Source: Gemmatimonadota bacterium (GTDB lineage: Bacteria > Gemmatimonadota > Gemmatimonadetes > Longimicrobiales > Gaopeijiaceae). From it: 64,000 bases of DNA. Every line of letters starts with the position of its first letter. The stretch's first letter is position 1. Location of the stretch: the NCBI GenBank assembly GCA_015664885.1, contig DQPL01000122.1, forward strand, positions 80,177 through 144,176, in the 5' to 3' direction. This document shows, in pieces, positions 27,063 to 35,767 of this stretch. Under the pieces are notes generated by a model. The model saw nothing but the letters and a program-made list of their open reading frames with translations. It searched no databases and was not told the origin of the DNA. The translations under genes were made by a program, and so were the position numbers.

Positions 27063-28007
27063 TCAGGAGCGTTCGGCCGAAGCAAGAAAGAGCAGGGGAC
27101 CTGAGGCTGACGCCTCCGGGCGTAGCGGCTGCGTCCTCGCGGCGTCGAAGCCGGCGTCCGCGAGCCACTGTGCGACCTGACTGAGCTCGAAACCCGGCCA
27201 CACGTGACCCATGTCCTCGGCGTATCCGTGCCCGCGCTCGTGAGCTCGCATGTCCACGACAATGACTCGGCCGCCCGGTCTGAGTGCGCGGTGCACCTCG
27301 TTCAGGACGAGCGCCGGATCGACGACGTAGTGCAGGACCAGACCGAGCACGGCCAGGTCGAGCTCGCCGTCCGCGATCGGTAGCAGTTCGAGGTCTCCTT
27401 GCCGCAGTTCGACGTTGTCGGCCGCTTCGAGCCGCAGCCGAGCGGCTGCGAGCATCTCCGCGGAACGATCGATACCGATGACCCGGCGAACGAAGGGTGC
27501 CACCATCTCGGAGAAGGCACCCGTTCCCGCTCCCAGGTCGCCCACCACCCAGTCTGAGTCCAAGAGCCCGAGCAGAGGCCCGAACGACGCGGAGGGGCCG
27601 AAGAGTTCCTCGCGAAGCTCGTCCCAGCGCCCAGCCGCGTCGGCAAAAAAGGCCTCCGATCGGCGGCGCCGCACGTCCCTAACCGCGCCGGCGCGCTCGG
27701 CGTCGATTGCGTAGATGCCCTGCCCAGCGACCTCGGTCCGCACCAGTGACCAGAGCTCTTCCGCACCCCTGTCGAGCGTGGGCGACAGGCGGTAGTGGCG
27801 GCTGCGACCGTCAGCCCGCCCCTGCAGCCACCCTTCGGACATGAGCGTTTTGAGGTGTCGGCTGACGTTGGGCTGGGGCGCCTGAAGTACCGTGCAGAGC
27901 TCAGAGACTGTGAACTCGCTCTGCTGCAACAGAGTGAGGATGCGCGTGCGCGTCTCGTCGCCGAGCGCAGCGAGGTGGTCCAGGATCGAAGTCGCAGTTG
28001 TATTCAT
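27063..28007 (-). CDS. ArsR-family regulator fused to a SAM-dependent methyltransferase domain (SahR-like)
   Basis: 314 residues from ATG 28007. Residues 1-95 are an ArsR winged helix (HLAALGDETRTRILTLLQQ, then PQPNVSRHLKTL as recognition helix). Residues 130-314 are a class I methyltransferase fold with the SAM loop VVGDLGAGTGAFSE near 157 and VVDMRAHERG. No metal-binding cysteine motif of arsenic-type ArsR proteins is seen. In Proteobacteria, ArsR-type proteins that control methionine-cycle genes by sensing S-adenosylhomocysteine are called SahR. Position directly ahead of ahcY makes that role likely here. Whether the methyltransferase domain is active or only a sensor is unknown. Confidence 0.85.
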   Translation of the reverse strand: MNTTATSILDHLAALGDETRTRILTLLQQSEFTVSELCTVLQAPQPNVSRHLKTLMSEGWLQGRADGRSRHYRLSPTLDRGAEELWSLVRTEVAGQGIYAIDAERAGAVRDVRRRRSEAFFADAAGRWDELREELFGPSASFGPLLGLLDSDWVVGDLGAGTGAFSEMVAPFVRRVIGIDRSAEMLAAARLRLEAADNVELRQGDLELLPIADGELDLAVLGLVLHYVVDPALVLNEVHRALRPGGRVIVVDMRAHERGHGYAEDMGHVWPGFELSQVAQWLADAGFDAARTQPLRPEASASGPLLFLASAERS

Positions 28008-28014
28008 AGATGCG

Positions 28015-28030
28015 GATACAAACATATATC
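28015..28030. promoter_or_regulatory. imperfect palindrome upstream of the sahR-like/ahcY operon
   Basis: GATACAAACATATATC is an imperfect inverted repeat (GATA/TATC ends plus one inner pair) lying eight bases before the regulator's ATG, in a short AT-rich island within GC-rich surroundings. ArsR-type repressors bind such AT-rich palindromes and often control their own gene, so this is a reasonable operator candidate. A related string, CAAACATAT, recurs at 33858. Confidence 0.4.
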
Positions 28031-28155
28031 AATACCCACTGGCCGCAAGCAGGGCGTGCATGGGCTAACCAACGCCCGTCCACGTGCCGATCCTTGAGTC
28101 ATCGCTCGCGGCCCGTCGCTCCACGGTCCGGAGCTCCCCCGAATGGGAGAATGGA

Positions 28156-29211
28156 GTGCCCAAAAATCACCCGCACGCGCCGCACGACGACATCGTCTAT
28201 CCGGCCGCGATCCCGTTTGTCCTTGTGCATGTCGCGTGCTTTGGGGCGATCTGGACGGGGGTTCCCAAACAGGCGCTGTGGGTTGCTCTGGCGCTGTACT
28301 TCGTGCGCATGTGGGCGATCACGGCGGGGTATCACCGCTACTTCAGCCACCGCTCCTACAAGACGAGCAGGCTCTTCCAGTTCTGTTTGGCGTTGTTGGG
28401 ACAGAGTTCAGCCCAGCGGGGCGTGATCTGGTGGGCCGCGGTTCATCGTCACCACCACCTGCATTCGGACAACCCCGAGGACGTGCATTCGCCACCCCAC
28501 CACGGCTTCTGGTACTCGCACGTGCTCTGGATCTTCAATCCCAAGTATGGCAAGCCAGACTATTCGGCGGTTCGCGACCTCACTCGCTTTCGTGAGCTCG
28601 GCATCCTCGATCCCAACCTATACGCACCGGCGGCGCTTTTGGCGTTTACACTCTTACTCTGGGGCGGCTGGTCGATGATGGTGGTCGGATTTTGTTGGAG
28701 CACCGTGCTGCTGTTCCACTGCACGTTCTTCATCAATTCACTCGCGCACGAGCACGGCTCACAGCGGTACCTCACCGGTGATGATTCTCGGAACAACTTC
28801 TTGCTGGCGCTTATCACGCTCGGCGAGGGGTGGCACAACAATCACCATCACTATCAGAGCTCGACGCGACAGGGCTTCCGGTGGTGGGAGATAGACGTCT
28901 CCTTCTACGTCCTGTCCGCGATGTCGTGGTTCCGCCTCGTCTGGGACTTGCGCGAGCCGCCTGAAGCGATCGTGCGGGGAGAGAGACCGGTGGGACGAAA
29001 GGTGCTGGAGAAGGTCGCCGCCGAACTGGCCGGCACGTTCAGTGTCGAGGCGATCTGCGACCACCTACCCACGGTTCCCGAGTTGCGAGAGAAGGCCGAG
29101 CAGATGTTCGAGGCGGGCTCCTCGCTCGACGCGATCGTGGCGCGTGCCCACGAGATCCTGGCTCAGGCGGTCGCAGCCCACCTAGGCGATAAGGCGGCAG
29201 TGCGCGCGTAA
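28156..29211 (+). CDS. acyl-CoA (delta-9 type) fatty-acid desaturase
   Basis: About 351 residues from GTG 28156, which has GGGAGA six bases upstream; an earlier in-frame GTG at 28084 is possible. A di-iron membrane desaturase with the three histidine boxes HRYFSH (near 61), HRHHH (near 97) and HNNHH (near 229), separated by hydrophobic pairs of helices. The C-terminal 70 residues (VPELREKAEQMFEAG) are hydrophilic and extend past the catalytic core. It introduces a double bond into fatty acids to keep membranes fluid, using ferredoxin or cytochrome electrons; no electron partner lies alongside. Transcribed divergently from the sahR-like gene. Confidence 0.9.
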   Translation: MPKNHPHAPHDDIVYPAAIPFVLVHVACFGAIWTGVPKQALWVALALYFVRMWAITAGYHRYFSHRSYKTSRLFQFCLALLGQSSAQRGVIWWAAVHRHHHLHSDNPEDVHSPPHHGFWYSHVLWIFNPKYGKPDYSAVRDLTRFRELGILDPNLYAPAALLAFTLLLWGGWSMMVVGFCWSTVLLFHCTFFINSLAHEHGSQRYLTGDDSRNNFLLALITLGEGWHNNHHHYQSSTRQGFRWWEIDVSFYVLSAMSWFRLVWDLREPPEAIVRGERPVGRKVLEKVAAELAGTFSVEAICDHLPTVPELREKAEQMFEAGSSLDAIVARAHEILAQAVAAHLGDKAAVRA

Positions 29212-29345
29212 GAGCGCACGGTCGAGCCCGTAAGCAGTCGGAACGTGTCATTGCTTGCCCCGCTAGGCGACCTGGCACATTCTTCGTCGCCCTGCTTCCG
29301 GGACGCACCAGCCCCGGGACATGAACTGCCAAATCGGAAACACGC

Positions 29346-31049
29346 ATGAACTGGCTACAGACCGTAGTCGACTTCGCCCAAAGATGGGTCATCGACATCG
29401 GAATCCCATACGGGGACGAGGTCATTCCGCTGATGGTGATCCTCCTGCTCGGCACCGGATTCTACCTCACGGTGCGAACAGGATTCGTGCAGCTCTCCCG
29501 GTTGGGACACGGTTTCGGGGTGACGTCCGGTAAGTATGATGATCCGGACGATCCGGGTGACGTCTCGCACTTTCAGGCGCTGACCACGGCGCTCTCGGCG
29601 ACCGTCGGAATTGGCAACATCGCCGGCGTCGCGATGGCGATTCATTGGGGTGGCCCAGGTGCGCTCTTCTGGATGTGGGTGACAGCGTTCGTGGGAATGG
29701 CCACCAAGTACTCGGAGGTAACGCTGGCTCAGAAGTACCGCGTGGTCGACGAAGTCGGGAAGGTGGCGGGTGGACCGATGTACTACATCGAGAAAGGCCT
29801 CGGTCCGCGCTGGAAGCCGATGGCGATTTTCTTTGCGGTCATGCTCGGGTTCACTGCGTTCCTGACCGGCAACGCCGTGCAGGCCCAGACCGTCGCGGAC
29901 TCGATGTTCGACGCGTTCAGAATCCCGCAGATGTACACGGGCTTCTTCACGGTGACGGTTGTCGCCGCCGTCGTTCTTGGCGGCATCGGTCGCATTGGAA
30001 AAGTGACGGCGGTCTTGGCCCCCATCATGGCCGCGATCTACGTATTCGGCGCGCTCGTCATCATCGTGCTCAACATCGGGGCTCTCCCGGCTGCGGTGGG
30101 TCTGATCTTCACGGAGGCCTTCAACCCGCAGGCAGGCGTCGCCGGCGTAGGCACTGGTGTTTTCCTCATTACGCTCATGTGGGGGGTCCGGCGCGGTCTG
30201 TTCTCCAACGAGGCGGGGCAGGGTTCCGCCCCGATTGCACACGCCGCGGCGAAGACCGACGAGCCTGTATCCGAAGGCGTGGTCGCGCTGCTCGAGCCTT
30301 TCATCGACACCATCATCATCTGCTCGTTCACAGGTCTCGTCATCATCATGACGGGTGTCTACTCGGCGCGTTTCCCCACTGAGCTGACGCTGGGCGGAGG
30401 CGATATCACGTATACCACGATGACTGCGGATAACCACTCCGAAGGCATCACCCCCCCCGCCGAGATCGCGATCGCCGAGGGGCTGCACGTGAATTCTGGC
30501 GTCGGCGCAAGCCTCGTTTCATGGCATGAGGCCAGCGTCGAGCCGTTGTACACCGACGAGGCGCGCACGCAACTCTTCACGGGGACGGTCTATCCGGACC
30601 GAGGCGAGGCCATCGCCGCCGACGGCGATGTCTTGACGTCACTCTACGGTGAAGCGGTAGAGGCAGGTGCTCCACTCACAATGGCCGCCTTCAACAGGGG
30701 GCTGCAGCCGCTGGGCGACTGGGGTCATTACATCGTGGTTTTGGGTGTTCTGCTCTTCGGCATCTCGACCGCGATCTCGTGGAGTTACTACGGAGATCGC
30801 TGTGCCTACTACGTGTTCGGCGCGCGCGCGATCTTACCCTACAAGATCATCTACCTGGGCATGCACCTCTTTGGCGCCAACGTCGCGGCCGTGGGTGTGA
30901 TCTGGGCTTTGGGAGACGTCGCTCTCTCCATCGTCATCTGGCCGAACCTGATCGCCTTGCTGCTTCTGGCGCCGGTCGTGGTGGAAGAAACCAAGAGCTA
31001 CTTCGACCGTCGTCCGTGGGAACGTCGTGCTGCTGGCGGAGGCGACTGA
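29346..31049 (+). CDS. sodium:alanine/glycine symporter (AGCS family) with an extra-long loop
   Basis: 567 residues, against a usual 450-500. Family motifs are FQALTTALSATVGIGNIAGVA, the Na+ and substrate region GGPGALFWMWVTAFVGMATKY, and RRGLFSNEAGQGSAP. The extra length is a hydrophilic insert of roughly 90 residues (about 352-445, containing ITPPAEIAIAEGLHVNSG and LFTGTVYPDRGEA) placed before the conserved WGHYIVVLGVLLFGISTAISW helix. The insert should lie outside the membrane. The protein imports small neutral amino acids with Na+. It is a single gene, convergent with the btpA-like gene. Confidence 0.92.
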   Translation: MNWLQTVVDFAQRWVIDIGIPYGDEVIPLMVILLLGTGFYLTVRTGFVQLSRLGHGFGVTSGKYDDPDDPGDVSHFQALTTALSATVGIGNIAGVAMAIHWGGPGALFWMWVTAFVGMATKYSEVTLAQKYRVVDEVGKVAGGPMYYIEKGLGPRWKPMAIFFAVMLGFTAFLTGNAVQAQTVADSMFDAFRIPQMYTGFFTVTVVAAVVLGGIGRIGKVTAVLAPIMAAIYVFGALVIIVLNIGALPAAVGLIFTEAFNPQAGVAGVGTGVFLITLMWGVRRGLFSNEAGQGSAPIAHAAAKTDEPVSEGVVALLEPFIDTIIICSFTGLVIIMTGVYSARFPTELTLGGGDITYTTMTADNHSEGITPPAEIAIAEGLHVNSGVGASLVSWHEASVEPLYTDEARTQLFTGTVYPDRGEAIAADGDVLTSLYGEAVEAGAPLTMAAFNRGLQPLGDWGHYIVVLGVLLFGISTAISWSYYGDRCAYYVFGARAILPYKIIYLGMHLFGANVAAVGVIWALGDVALSIVIWPNLIALLLLAPVVVEETKSYFDRRPWERRAAGGGD

Positions 31050-31053
31050 GGTC

Positions 31054-31869
31054 TTAGCTCCCTACAGCCTCAATGAAGGCCGCGGCCCGGCCCGGATCGA
31101 CTCCGGCGCCGGGCCGCCCGTCGTTCATGATCGCGCTGCCGACGATGGCACCGTCCGCCAGGGAGAGCAGCTCAGATGCATGCTCCGTCGCTAGCCCACT
31201 TCCGATCAGTACTGGTGCCCCGCCGCCGGTGTCCTTGACTACGCGCAGATCGTCGGCGCTCGCTGCGTGGTTCGTCCCGGGCCCGCTCACGATGAGCGCG
31301 TCCGCCAGTCCTCGGTGCCAGGTGTCGGCTGCGGCGTCGCTGAGCGTCGATCCAGCGGGAGAGGACGCATGTTTGACGTGTACGTCGGCCAGGATGCGCA
31401 CGTCTACGCCCAGGTCCGAGCGCCGGCGGAGCGTGTCGTATGCCTTTCCCTCGATGAGCCCCTGGTCGGTGTACATCGATCCGGTGTGTACGTTGACGCG
31501 AATGAACGCAGCCCCCGTTACCGCGGCGATCGCCATCGCCGCAGCAGCGTCGTTGCGCAGCACGTTCACGCCGACGGGTAATGAAACCGTGGCCATGACT
31601 CTGAGTACGGCGGCGGTCATGGCGGCCACGGTTTCCGCGGGCACCGAGTCGGCGAAGAAGGGCACGTCGAGGAAGTTCTCGACCAGGACTCCGTCGAAGC
31701 CCGCTTCCTGCAACGTATGCGCGTCGCGCGCTGCCCGGTCGAGCGCGGCGTCCGTGGATCCGATCCACCGCGGCGACCCGGGTAGCGGCAGCAGATGCAC
31801 CATCCCGATGAGCGGCTTCTTGTCGGGCCAGACATCGGCGATTCCTTGCACCTGCTCGCCGCCCGTCAC
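31054..31869 (-). CDS. BtpA/SgcQ-family TIM-barrel protein
   Basis: 271 residues. Opening KPLIGMVHLLPLPGSPRW and the phosphate-binding style ending VLIGSGLATEHASELLSLADGAIVGSA mark the BtpA family, named for a cyanobacterial photosystem I biogenesis factor; most members are uncharacterised and are thought to bind a phosphorylated substrate. A VADVHVKHAS-type strand lies in the middle. GTG at 31869 overlaps the dinB stop (GTGA), so it is translated with dinB, an arrangement without obvious functional logic. The function is unknown. Confidence 0.8.
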   Translation of the reverse strand: MTGGEQVQGIADVWPDKKPLIGMVHLLPLPGSPRWIGSTDAALDRAARDAHTLQEAGFDGVLVENFLDVPFFADSVPAETVAAMTAAVLRVMATVSLPVGVNVLRNDAAAAMAIAAVTGAAFIRVNVHTGSMYTDQGLIEGKAYDTLRRRSDLGVDVRILADVHVKHASSPAGSTLSDAAADTWHRGLADALIVSGPGTNHAASADDLRVVKDTGGGAPVLIGSGLATEHASELLSLADGAIVGSAIMNDGRPGAGVDPGRAAAFIEAVGS

Positions 31870-33149
31870 TTGGCGTCCCCCTTGGGGACTCTCGGCGCGT
31901 GATCGTCTTCCACGAGTCGCCCCGGCATGACGGCCTCTCGCCCAAATCGGTTCCTCAGTTCGTCGACCGTGCGCGAGACCGTTCGCTCGCGCTCCGTCTC
32001 GCCCGCGACGGGTTCCGCGAACAGGCCCAACTGGGATGTAGCACTCGATGCCACGAGGCCGGTCAGGCCAACACCGAGTAGACGGGCGGGAACCCGCCTC
32101 TTGCGGCGGAGCTCCGCGAGCAACGTCTTGGCGACCCCGTAGATTGCGTGGTCGGACTCGATCGGTTCCGGCACCGTGCGACTGTGCTGGCGCGTCTTGA
32201 AGTCGTGGTCGCGCAGCTTGACCGTGACCGTCTTGGCTCGGAATGACTGTTGTCGCATGGTCCGGGCCACCGACCCGGCCTGCCGCATCAACCGTCGCTC
32301 CAACTCCTCGTCATCGTCGATATCCGCGAAGAAGGTGCGTTCGGAGGAGATCGACTTGCGACGTTCCCGCGGGTCCACCTCGCTCGAGTCGACCCCGCGG
32401 ATACGCCGATATAACCACGCTCCCCGTCGCTCTCCGAACCAGCGTTGCAGCCACTCGATCTGCACCGCGTAGGCGTCCTCGACACGCACCAGGCCCCGTT
32501 TCTCGAGCGCTGCCGCCAACGAAGGGCCGATGCCGGGCAGGTCGGCCAAGTCCAGTCCGCGCAGAAAAGCCTCTTCTTCACCGGCGGGCACGATGTGGAC
32601 TCCGGCGGGCTTGGCGAAGTTGGTCGCCAACTTGGCGATCACCCTGCGCGTGCCGCCACCGAGCGACACGGAGACTTTCGTGCGCTCGAGCACCGTCTCG
32701 CGGATGCGCCACGCGGTTTCCGCGAAGCTCTCGTTCTGGAAGAGGCGCTCGGTGCCGGTCAGGTCGAGATAGAACTCGTCGACCGACGCGGCTTGCACGA
32801 CTGGAGACAAATCCATGAGGGCCTCTTTCACCGACTGACTTCTGGCACTGACCGCACTTCGCGGCACGCCGACGACGGTAGCGTCGGGGCAAAGGCGTAG
32901 CGCGTGGGCCGTTGGCATCGCGGAGCGCACGCCGTAGGCCCGCGCTTCGTAGGACGCGGAGGTCACTACTCCTCTCCCCGTCGGCGAGCCACCGACGATG
33001 AGAAGCGGTGCCTTGCCGGCCCCCTCCGGGTCCTCGAGTCGAGCGACTTGCACGAAGAAGGCATCGCAGTCCACGAGTAGGATGCGTTTCACGGGCGCTG
33101 ATTCCGGCAAGATGACGTCGGCTCGGGTCGGATTGCTGATGGCCATCAT
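31866..33149 (-). CDS. dinB: Y-family DNA polymerase IV
   Basis: About 427 residues. The palm motifs are VDCDAFFVQVARLEDP at the N-terminus and SVDEFYLDLTG for the catalytic acids; the helix-hairpin-helix reads LADLPGIGPSLAAALEKRG, and the little-finger domain has RAKTVTVKLRDHDFKT. The first motif has VQV where most DinB have ASVE, a mild divergence that keeps the acidic residue and the FF steric pair. The start is taken at ATG 33149 or 33146, because the longer frame would overlap the divergent sod gene. It copies damaged templates at low fidelity. No LexA-type box was recognised upstream. Confidence 0.92.
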   Translation of the reverse strand: MMAISNPTRADVILPESAPVKRILLVDCDAFFVQVARLEDPEGAGKAPLLIVGGSPTGRGVVTSASYEARAYGVRSAMPTAHALRLCPDATVVGVPRSAVSARSQSVKEALMDLSPVVQAASVDEFYLDLTGTERLFQNESFAETAWRIRETVLERTKVSVSLGGGTRRVIAKLATNFAKPAGVHIVPAGEEEAFLRGLDLADLPGIGPSLAAALEKRGLVRVEDAYAVQIEWLQRWFGERRGAWLYRRIRGVDSSEVDPRERRKSISSERTFFADIDDDEELERRLMRQAGSVARTMRQQSFRAKTVTVKLRDHDFKTRQHSRTVPEPIESDHAIYGVAKTLLAELRRKRRVPARLLGVGLTGLVASSATSQLGLFAEPVAGETERERTVSRTVDELRNRFGREAVMPGRLVEDDHAPRVPKGDAK

Positions 33150-33199
33150 GAGGCGTACAATCTCCGCGCCTACGACAACAAAGCCAAGGAGCCCGGCAG

Positions 33200-33820
33200 A
33201 TGGCCTATCCGTTCGCCCTTCCCGACCTCGCATACGCGCACGACGCGCTCGAGCCAACCATCGACGCACGCACGATGGAGATCCACCACGGCAAGCACCA
33301 TGCGGCTTACACCAGCAAGCTGAACGCGGCGCTCGAGGGCCATCCCGACCTCCACGGTAAGTCTGCCGAGGACCTGCTCGCCGGGCTCGACTCGTTGCCC
33401 GACTCCATTCAGGGCGCGGTGCGAAACAACGGCGGCGGATACGTGAACCACACGCTGTTCTGGGACGTCATGACGCCGGGTGGTGCCAGCGCGCCTTCGG
33501 GCGATCTGGCTGCAGCGATCGACGCCGCATTTTCTTCCCTCGATGACTTCAAGGCCAAGTTCCAAGCGAACGCCGGTGGGCAGTTCGGCTCCGGATGGGG
33601 TTGGCTCTGTGTCGATGCGGACGGAGGCTTGCAGGGTTTCTCCACCGCGAACCAGGACAGCCCGGTCATGCGAGGGCTTACTCCAATTCTGGGCGTGGAC
33701 GTGTGGGAGCATGCCTACTATCTGAACTACCAGAACCGGCGCCCAGACTACCTTACCGCCTTCTGGAACGTCGTGAATTGGGATATTGTGGGGGCACGCT
33801 ACGATGCGGCTCAAAGCTGA
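33200..33820 (+). CDS. sodA: superoxide dismutase, Mn-type by motif
   Basis: 206 residues. Metal ligands fit His29 ([10 protein letters not shown]), His84 (YVNHTLFW), Asp167 and His171 (DVWEHAYY). Gly at 78-80 combined with Gln152 in STANQDSPV is the manganese-type pattern; iron enzymes carry their active-site Gln near the first position instead. The [12 protein letters not shown] element is standard. There is no signal peptide, so it protects the cytoplasm by dismutating superoxide. Divergent from dinB, about 50 bases apart. A stable GGCCGG/CCGGCC hairpin follows 77 bases downstream. Confidence 0.95.
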   Translation: MAYPFALPDLAYAHDALEPTIDARTMEIHHGKHHAAYTSKLNAALEGHPDLHGKSAEDLLAGLDSLPDSIQGAVRNNGGGYVNHTLFWDVMTPGGASAPSGDLAAAIDAAFSSLDDFKAKFQANAGGQFGSGWGWLCVDADGGLQGFSTANQDSPVMRGLTPILGVDVWEHAYYLNYQNRRPDYLTAFWNVVNWDIVGARYDAAQS

Positions 33821-33859
33821 GTCGAGTAGGGCTGAAAAGACCAGCTTGTGTATCGGCAA

Positions 33860-33877
33860 ACATATGTTTACATATGT
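33860..33877. promoter_or_regulatory. 18-base AT-rich palindrome between sodA and the LysM gene
   Basis: ACATATGT-TT-ACATATGT is an inverted repeat of two 8-base arms (each also self-palindromic) about a TT centre, in otherwise GC-rich sequence. It lies 40 bases after sodA and 70 bases before the LysM gene. The form suits a dimeric repressor site or a promoter region. It shares CAAACATAT with the region upstream of the SahR-like gene. Confidence 0.45.
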
Positions 33878-33896
33878 GAAGGGTGATAGGACGAAG

Positions 33897-33914
33897 GGCC
33901 GGTTGTAGCCGGCC
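33897..33914 (+). terminator. hairpin downstream of sodA
   Basis: GGCCGG and CCGGCC form a perfect six-pair stem with the loop TTGTAG, 77 bases after sodA. GTTGTCC follows rather than a T-run, so it is a weak intrinsic terminator at best. Confidence 0.45.
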
Positions 33915-33947
33915 GTTGTCCGTGGGACCTCAGGGACGAGAGCCGGA

Positions 33948-34703
33948 GTGACTCAGCGTACTTCTCATTCGATCGCGCGATGCCTCGCCGTTGCGGCTTC
34001 GTTGGTGGCGCTGTCCGCCGCTCCGGCGTCGAGTCAGAGTCTCAGGGGCTCCGCCGCGTCGCTCGACCTGCAGAACAGAGTCGCCCGTCAGCACGATTTC
34101 ACCTTTATCGACACCTCCGAGCGCGTCCGTCGTTTTGCATCCATGGGGCTGCTGGTACGCTTGAGACCCGGACGAGACTTCGAGCTGCACTCGGTGTCGT
34201 TCCCCTATTCACGACCCGAGGTGGCGCTCTTCGTCGAGCGGCTATCCGGCCAGTACCGTGCCGCCTGCGGGGAGCAGCTGGTGGTCACGAGCCTCACTCG
34301 GCCCACGACCAGGCAACCGCGCAATGCGTCTTCGCGCTCCGTTCATCCGACGGGAATGGCGGTCGACCTGAGGTACAGCAGGAATCGGAACTGCCGCGTG
34401 TGGCTGGAGCGTGTGCTCACGCAGTTGGAGGCCACGGGTGTGCTGGAGGCCACGCGAGAGCGCTACCCGGCGCACTACCACGTAGCGTTGTTCCCGAAGC
34501 CGTATGCGGCGTACGTCCAGGGCAAGTCGACTCGGTCGGCCCAGCGCGTGCAGCAAGTGGCCTACACGGTCCGGTCCGGCGATTCGTTGTGGACGATCGC
34601 TCGCAAGCATGGCACCACCGTCGAAGTGCTCCAGCGCACCAACGGGATCCGCGGTAGCAGGATCTACGAGGGACAGGTCCTGGACCTTCCAGGGAGCCGG
34701 TGA
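33948..34703 (+). CDS. exported DUF5715/M15-like protein with C-terminal LysM domain
   Basis: 251 residues with a signal peptide (SIARCLAVAASLVALSAAPASSQS). The middle part has a peptidase-like arrangement, SSRSVHPTGMAVDLRYS (His and Asp) and HYHVALFP (His-x-His), like D,D-carboxypeptidase/DUF5715 proteins that use zinc. Residues about 205-250 are a LysM module (YTVRSGDSLWTIARKHGTTV) that binds peptidoglycan. It probably trims or holds cell-wall peptide in the periplasm; enzymatic activity is inferred from the motif only. GTG at 33948 has GGAG directly before it, which is close spacing; no better start was found. Confidence 0.8.
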   Translation: MTQRTSHSIARCLAVAASLVALSAAPASSQSLRGSAASLDLQNRVARQHDFTFIDTSERVRRFASMGLLVRLRPGRDFELHSVSFPYSRPEVALFVERLSGQYRAACGEQLVVTSLTRPTTRQPRNASSRSVHPTGMAVDLRYSRNRNCRVWLERVLTQLEATGVLEATRERYPAHYHVALFPKPYAAYVQGKSTRSAQRVQQVAYTVRSGDSLWTIARKHGTTVEVLQRTNGIRGSRIYEGQVLDLPGSR

Positions 34704-34758
34704 CGCTCAACGAACTTCCTGGCGTCGGCTGTCCCGTCACCTCTTCAACAGCCTTCTA

Positions 34759-35385
34759 GTGAGTGACGCACCCACGGCTCGCACGATCGATCCGGATGAG
34801 ATCTCGGGTCGTGACCGGTATCAGTTGCTCACGTCGCTCGTCGTGCCGAGGCCGATCGGCTGGATTTCGACCTGGGGTGTGAACGACGAGCCGAACCTGG
34901 CGCCGTTCAGCTACTTCAACGCCCTCGCTTCCACCCCCATGCTGGTTGGGGTATCGATCGGGCATCGTTCGAGCGGCCCGAAGGACACCCTCGTCAACAT
35001 TCGCGATCGGCGCGCTTTCTGCGTCAACATCGTGACCGAGCCGTTCTTGAATGCGATGAATTCCACGTCGGCCGACGTGGCGCCCGGCATCGACGAGTTC
35101 GGCTTGGCCGGTCTCGAGCCGGTTCCATGCAAGCGGGTGAGTGCGCCGTTCGTGCACGGCTGTCCAGCGGTCATGGAATGCGAGCTGCAACAGGAGGTCT
35201 CTCTTGGTGATGCGCCCAACACGCTGATGATCGGGCGCGTAGTCGTTTTGCACTTGGACCCTAGCCTCGAGGCCGTCGCGGGCACCTCCGCCATCGATCC
35301 GGAAGCGCTTCGACCTGTCGGGAGGCTATGGGGGGCCAGCTACGCTACGCTGGGCACTGTGATCTCCGTCCCTCGGCCGGAATAG
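34759..35385 (+). CDS. flavin reductase-like (FMN split-barrel) domain protein
   Basis: 208 residues from GTG 34759. The split-barrel signature is RYQLLTSLVVPRPIGWISTW, then NLAPFSYFNALASTPMLVGVSIG, and the later FGLAGLEPVP. The family binds FMN and reduces flavin for partner monooxygenases or acts on small substrates; no monooxygenase is adjacent. The longer open frame upstream is a shadow of the LysM gene. There is a 55-base gap to that gene on the same strand. The substrate is unknown. Confidence 0.85.
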   Translation: MSDAPTARTIDPDEISGRDRYQLLTSLVVPRPIGWISTWGVNDEPNLAPFSYFNALASTPMLVGVSIGHRSSGPKDTLVNIRDRRAFCVNIVTEPFLNAMNSTSADVAPGIDEFGLAGLEPVPCKRVSAPFVHGCPAVMECELQQEVSLGDAPNTLMIGRVVVLHLDPSLEAVAGTSAIDPEALRPVGRLWGASYATLGTVISVPRPE

Positions 35386-35508
35386 AGCACCTCTGTCTCG
35401 TGCCTGCGTTCTTCTACCTCGGGCTGCTGAGATCGACCGTGCCGCCCCAACTCGAGTGAGGAGGTCGCGTCATTTTCGCGGGAGCCGCAGGATAACCCCG
35501 GAGTCCTG

Positions 35509-35757
35509 ATGGAGCTGCAACGGCTCCTGTCCGAGGGGGCCCGAGCCCGGCACGATTTGAACAATCCGCTGACATCAGCGCTCGCCTCACGATTTCGGCC
35601 GTGGTTACTTCTAGCTGGCGATCACGCGAGTGCCGGTGACACATTGGCTGCACTCGCGGCTCTCGACTCGGCCGATGCTCGTGCCACTTCTCCTGCATGC
35701 CTCGACGCGACTCGGCAGGTCCGGCTCGCGCTCGCTTCATCCTCGAACTCCAATTAG
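35509..35757 (+). CDS. small protein with a histidine-kinase-like HDLNNPL motif
   Basis: 82 residues. RARHDLNNPLTSAL near residue 12 matches the phospho-acceptor helix of HisKA-type dimerisation domains, where the His is phosphorylated. The expected second helix is poorly conserved and no ATPase domain follows. It could be a stand-alone phospho-acceptor or a decayed kinase fragment. ATG at 35509 follows CGGAG. It lies 10 bases before the glycosyltransferase start, so the two may share a transcript. Confidence 0.5.
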   Translation: MELQRLLSEGARARHDLNNPLTSALASRFRPWLLLAGDHASAGDTLAALAALDSADARATSPACLDATRQVRLALASSSNSN

Positions 35758-35767
35758 CTCGACTGAC

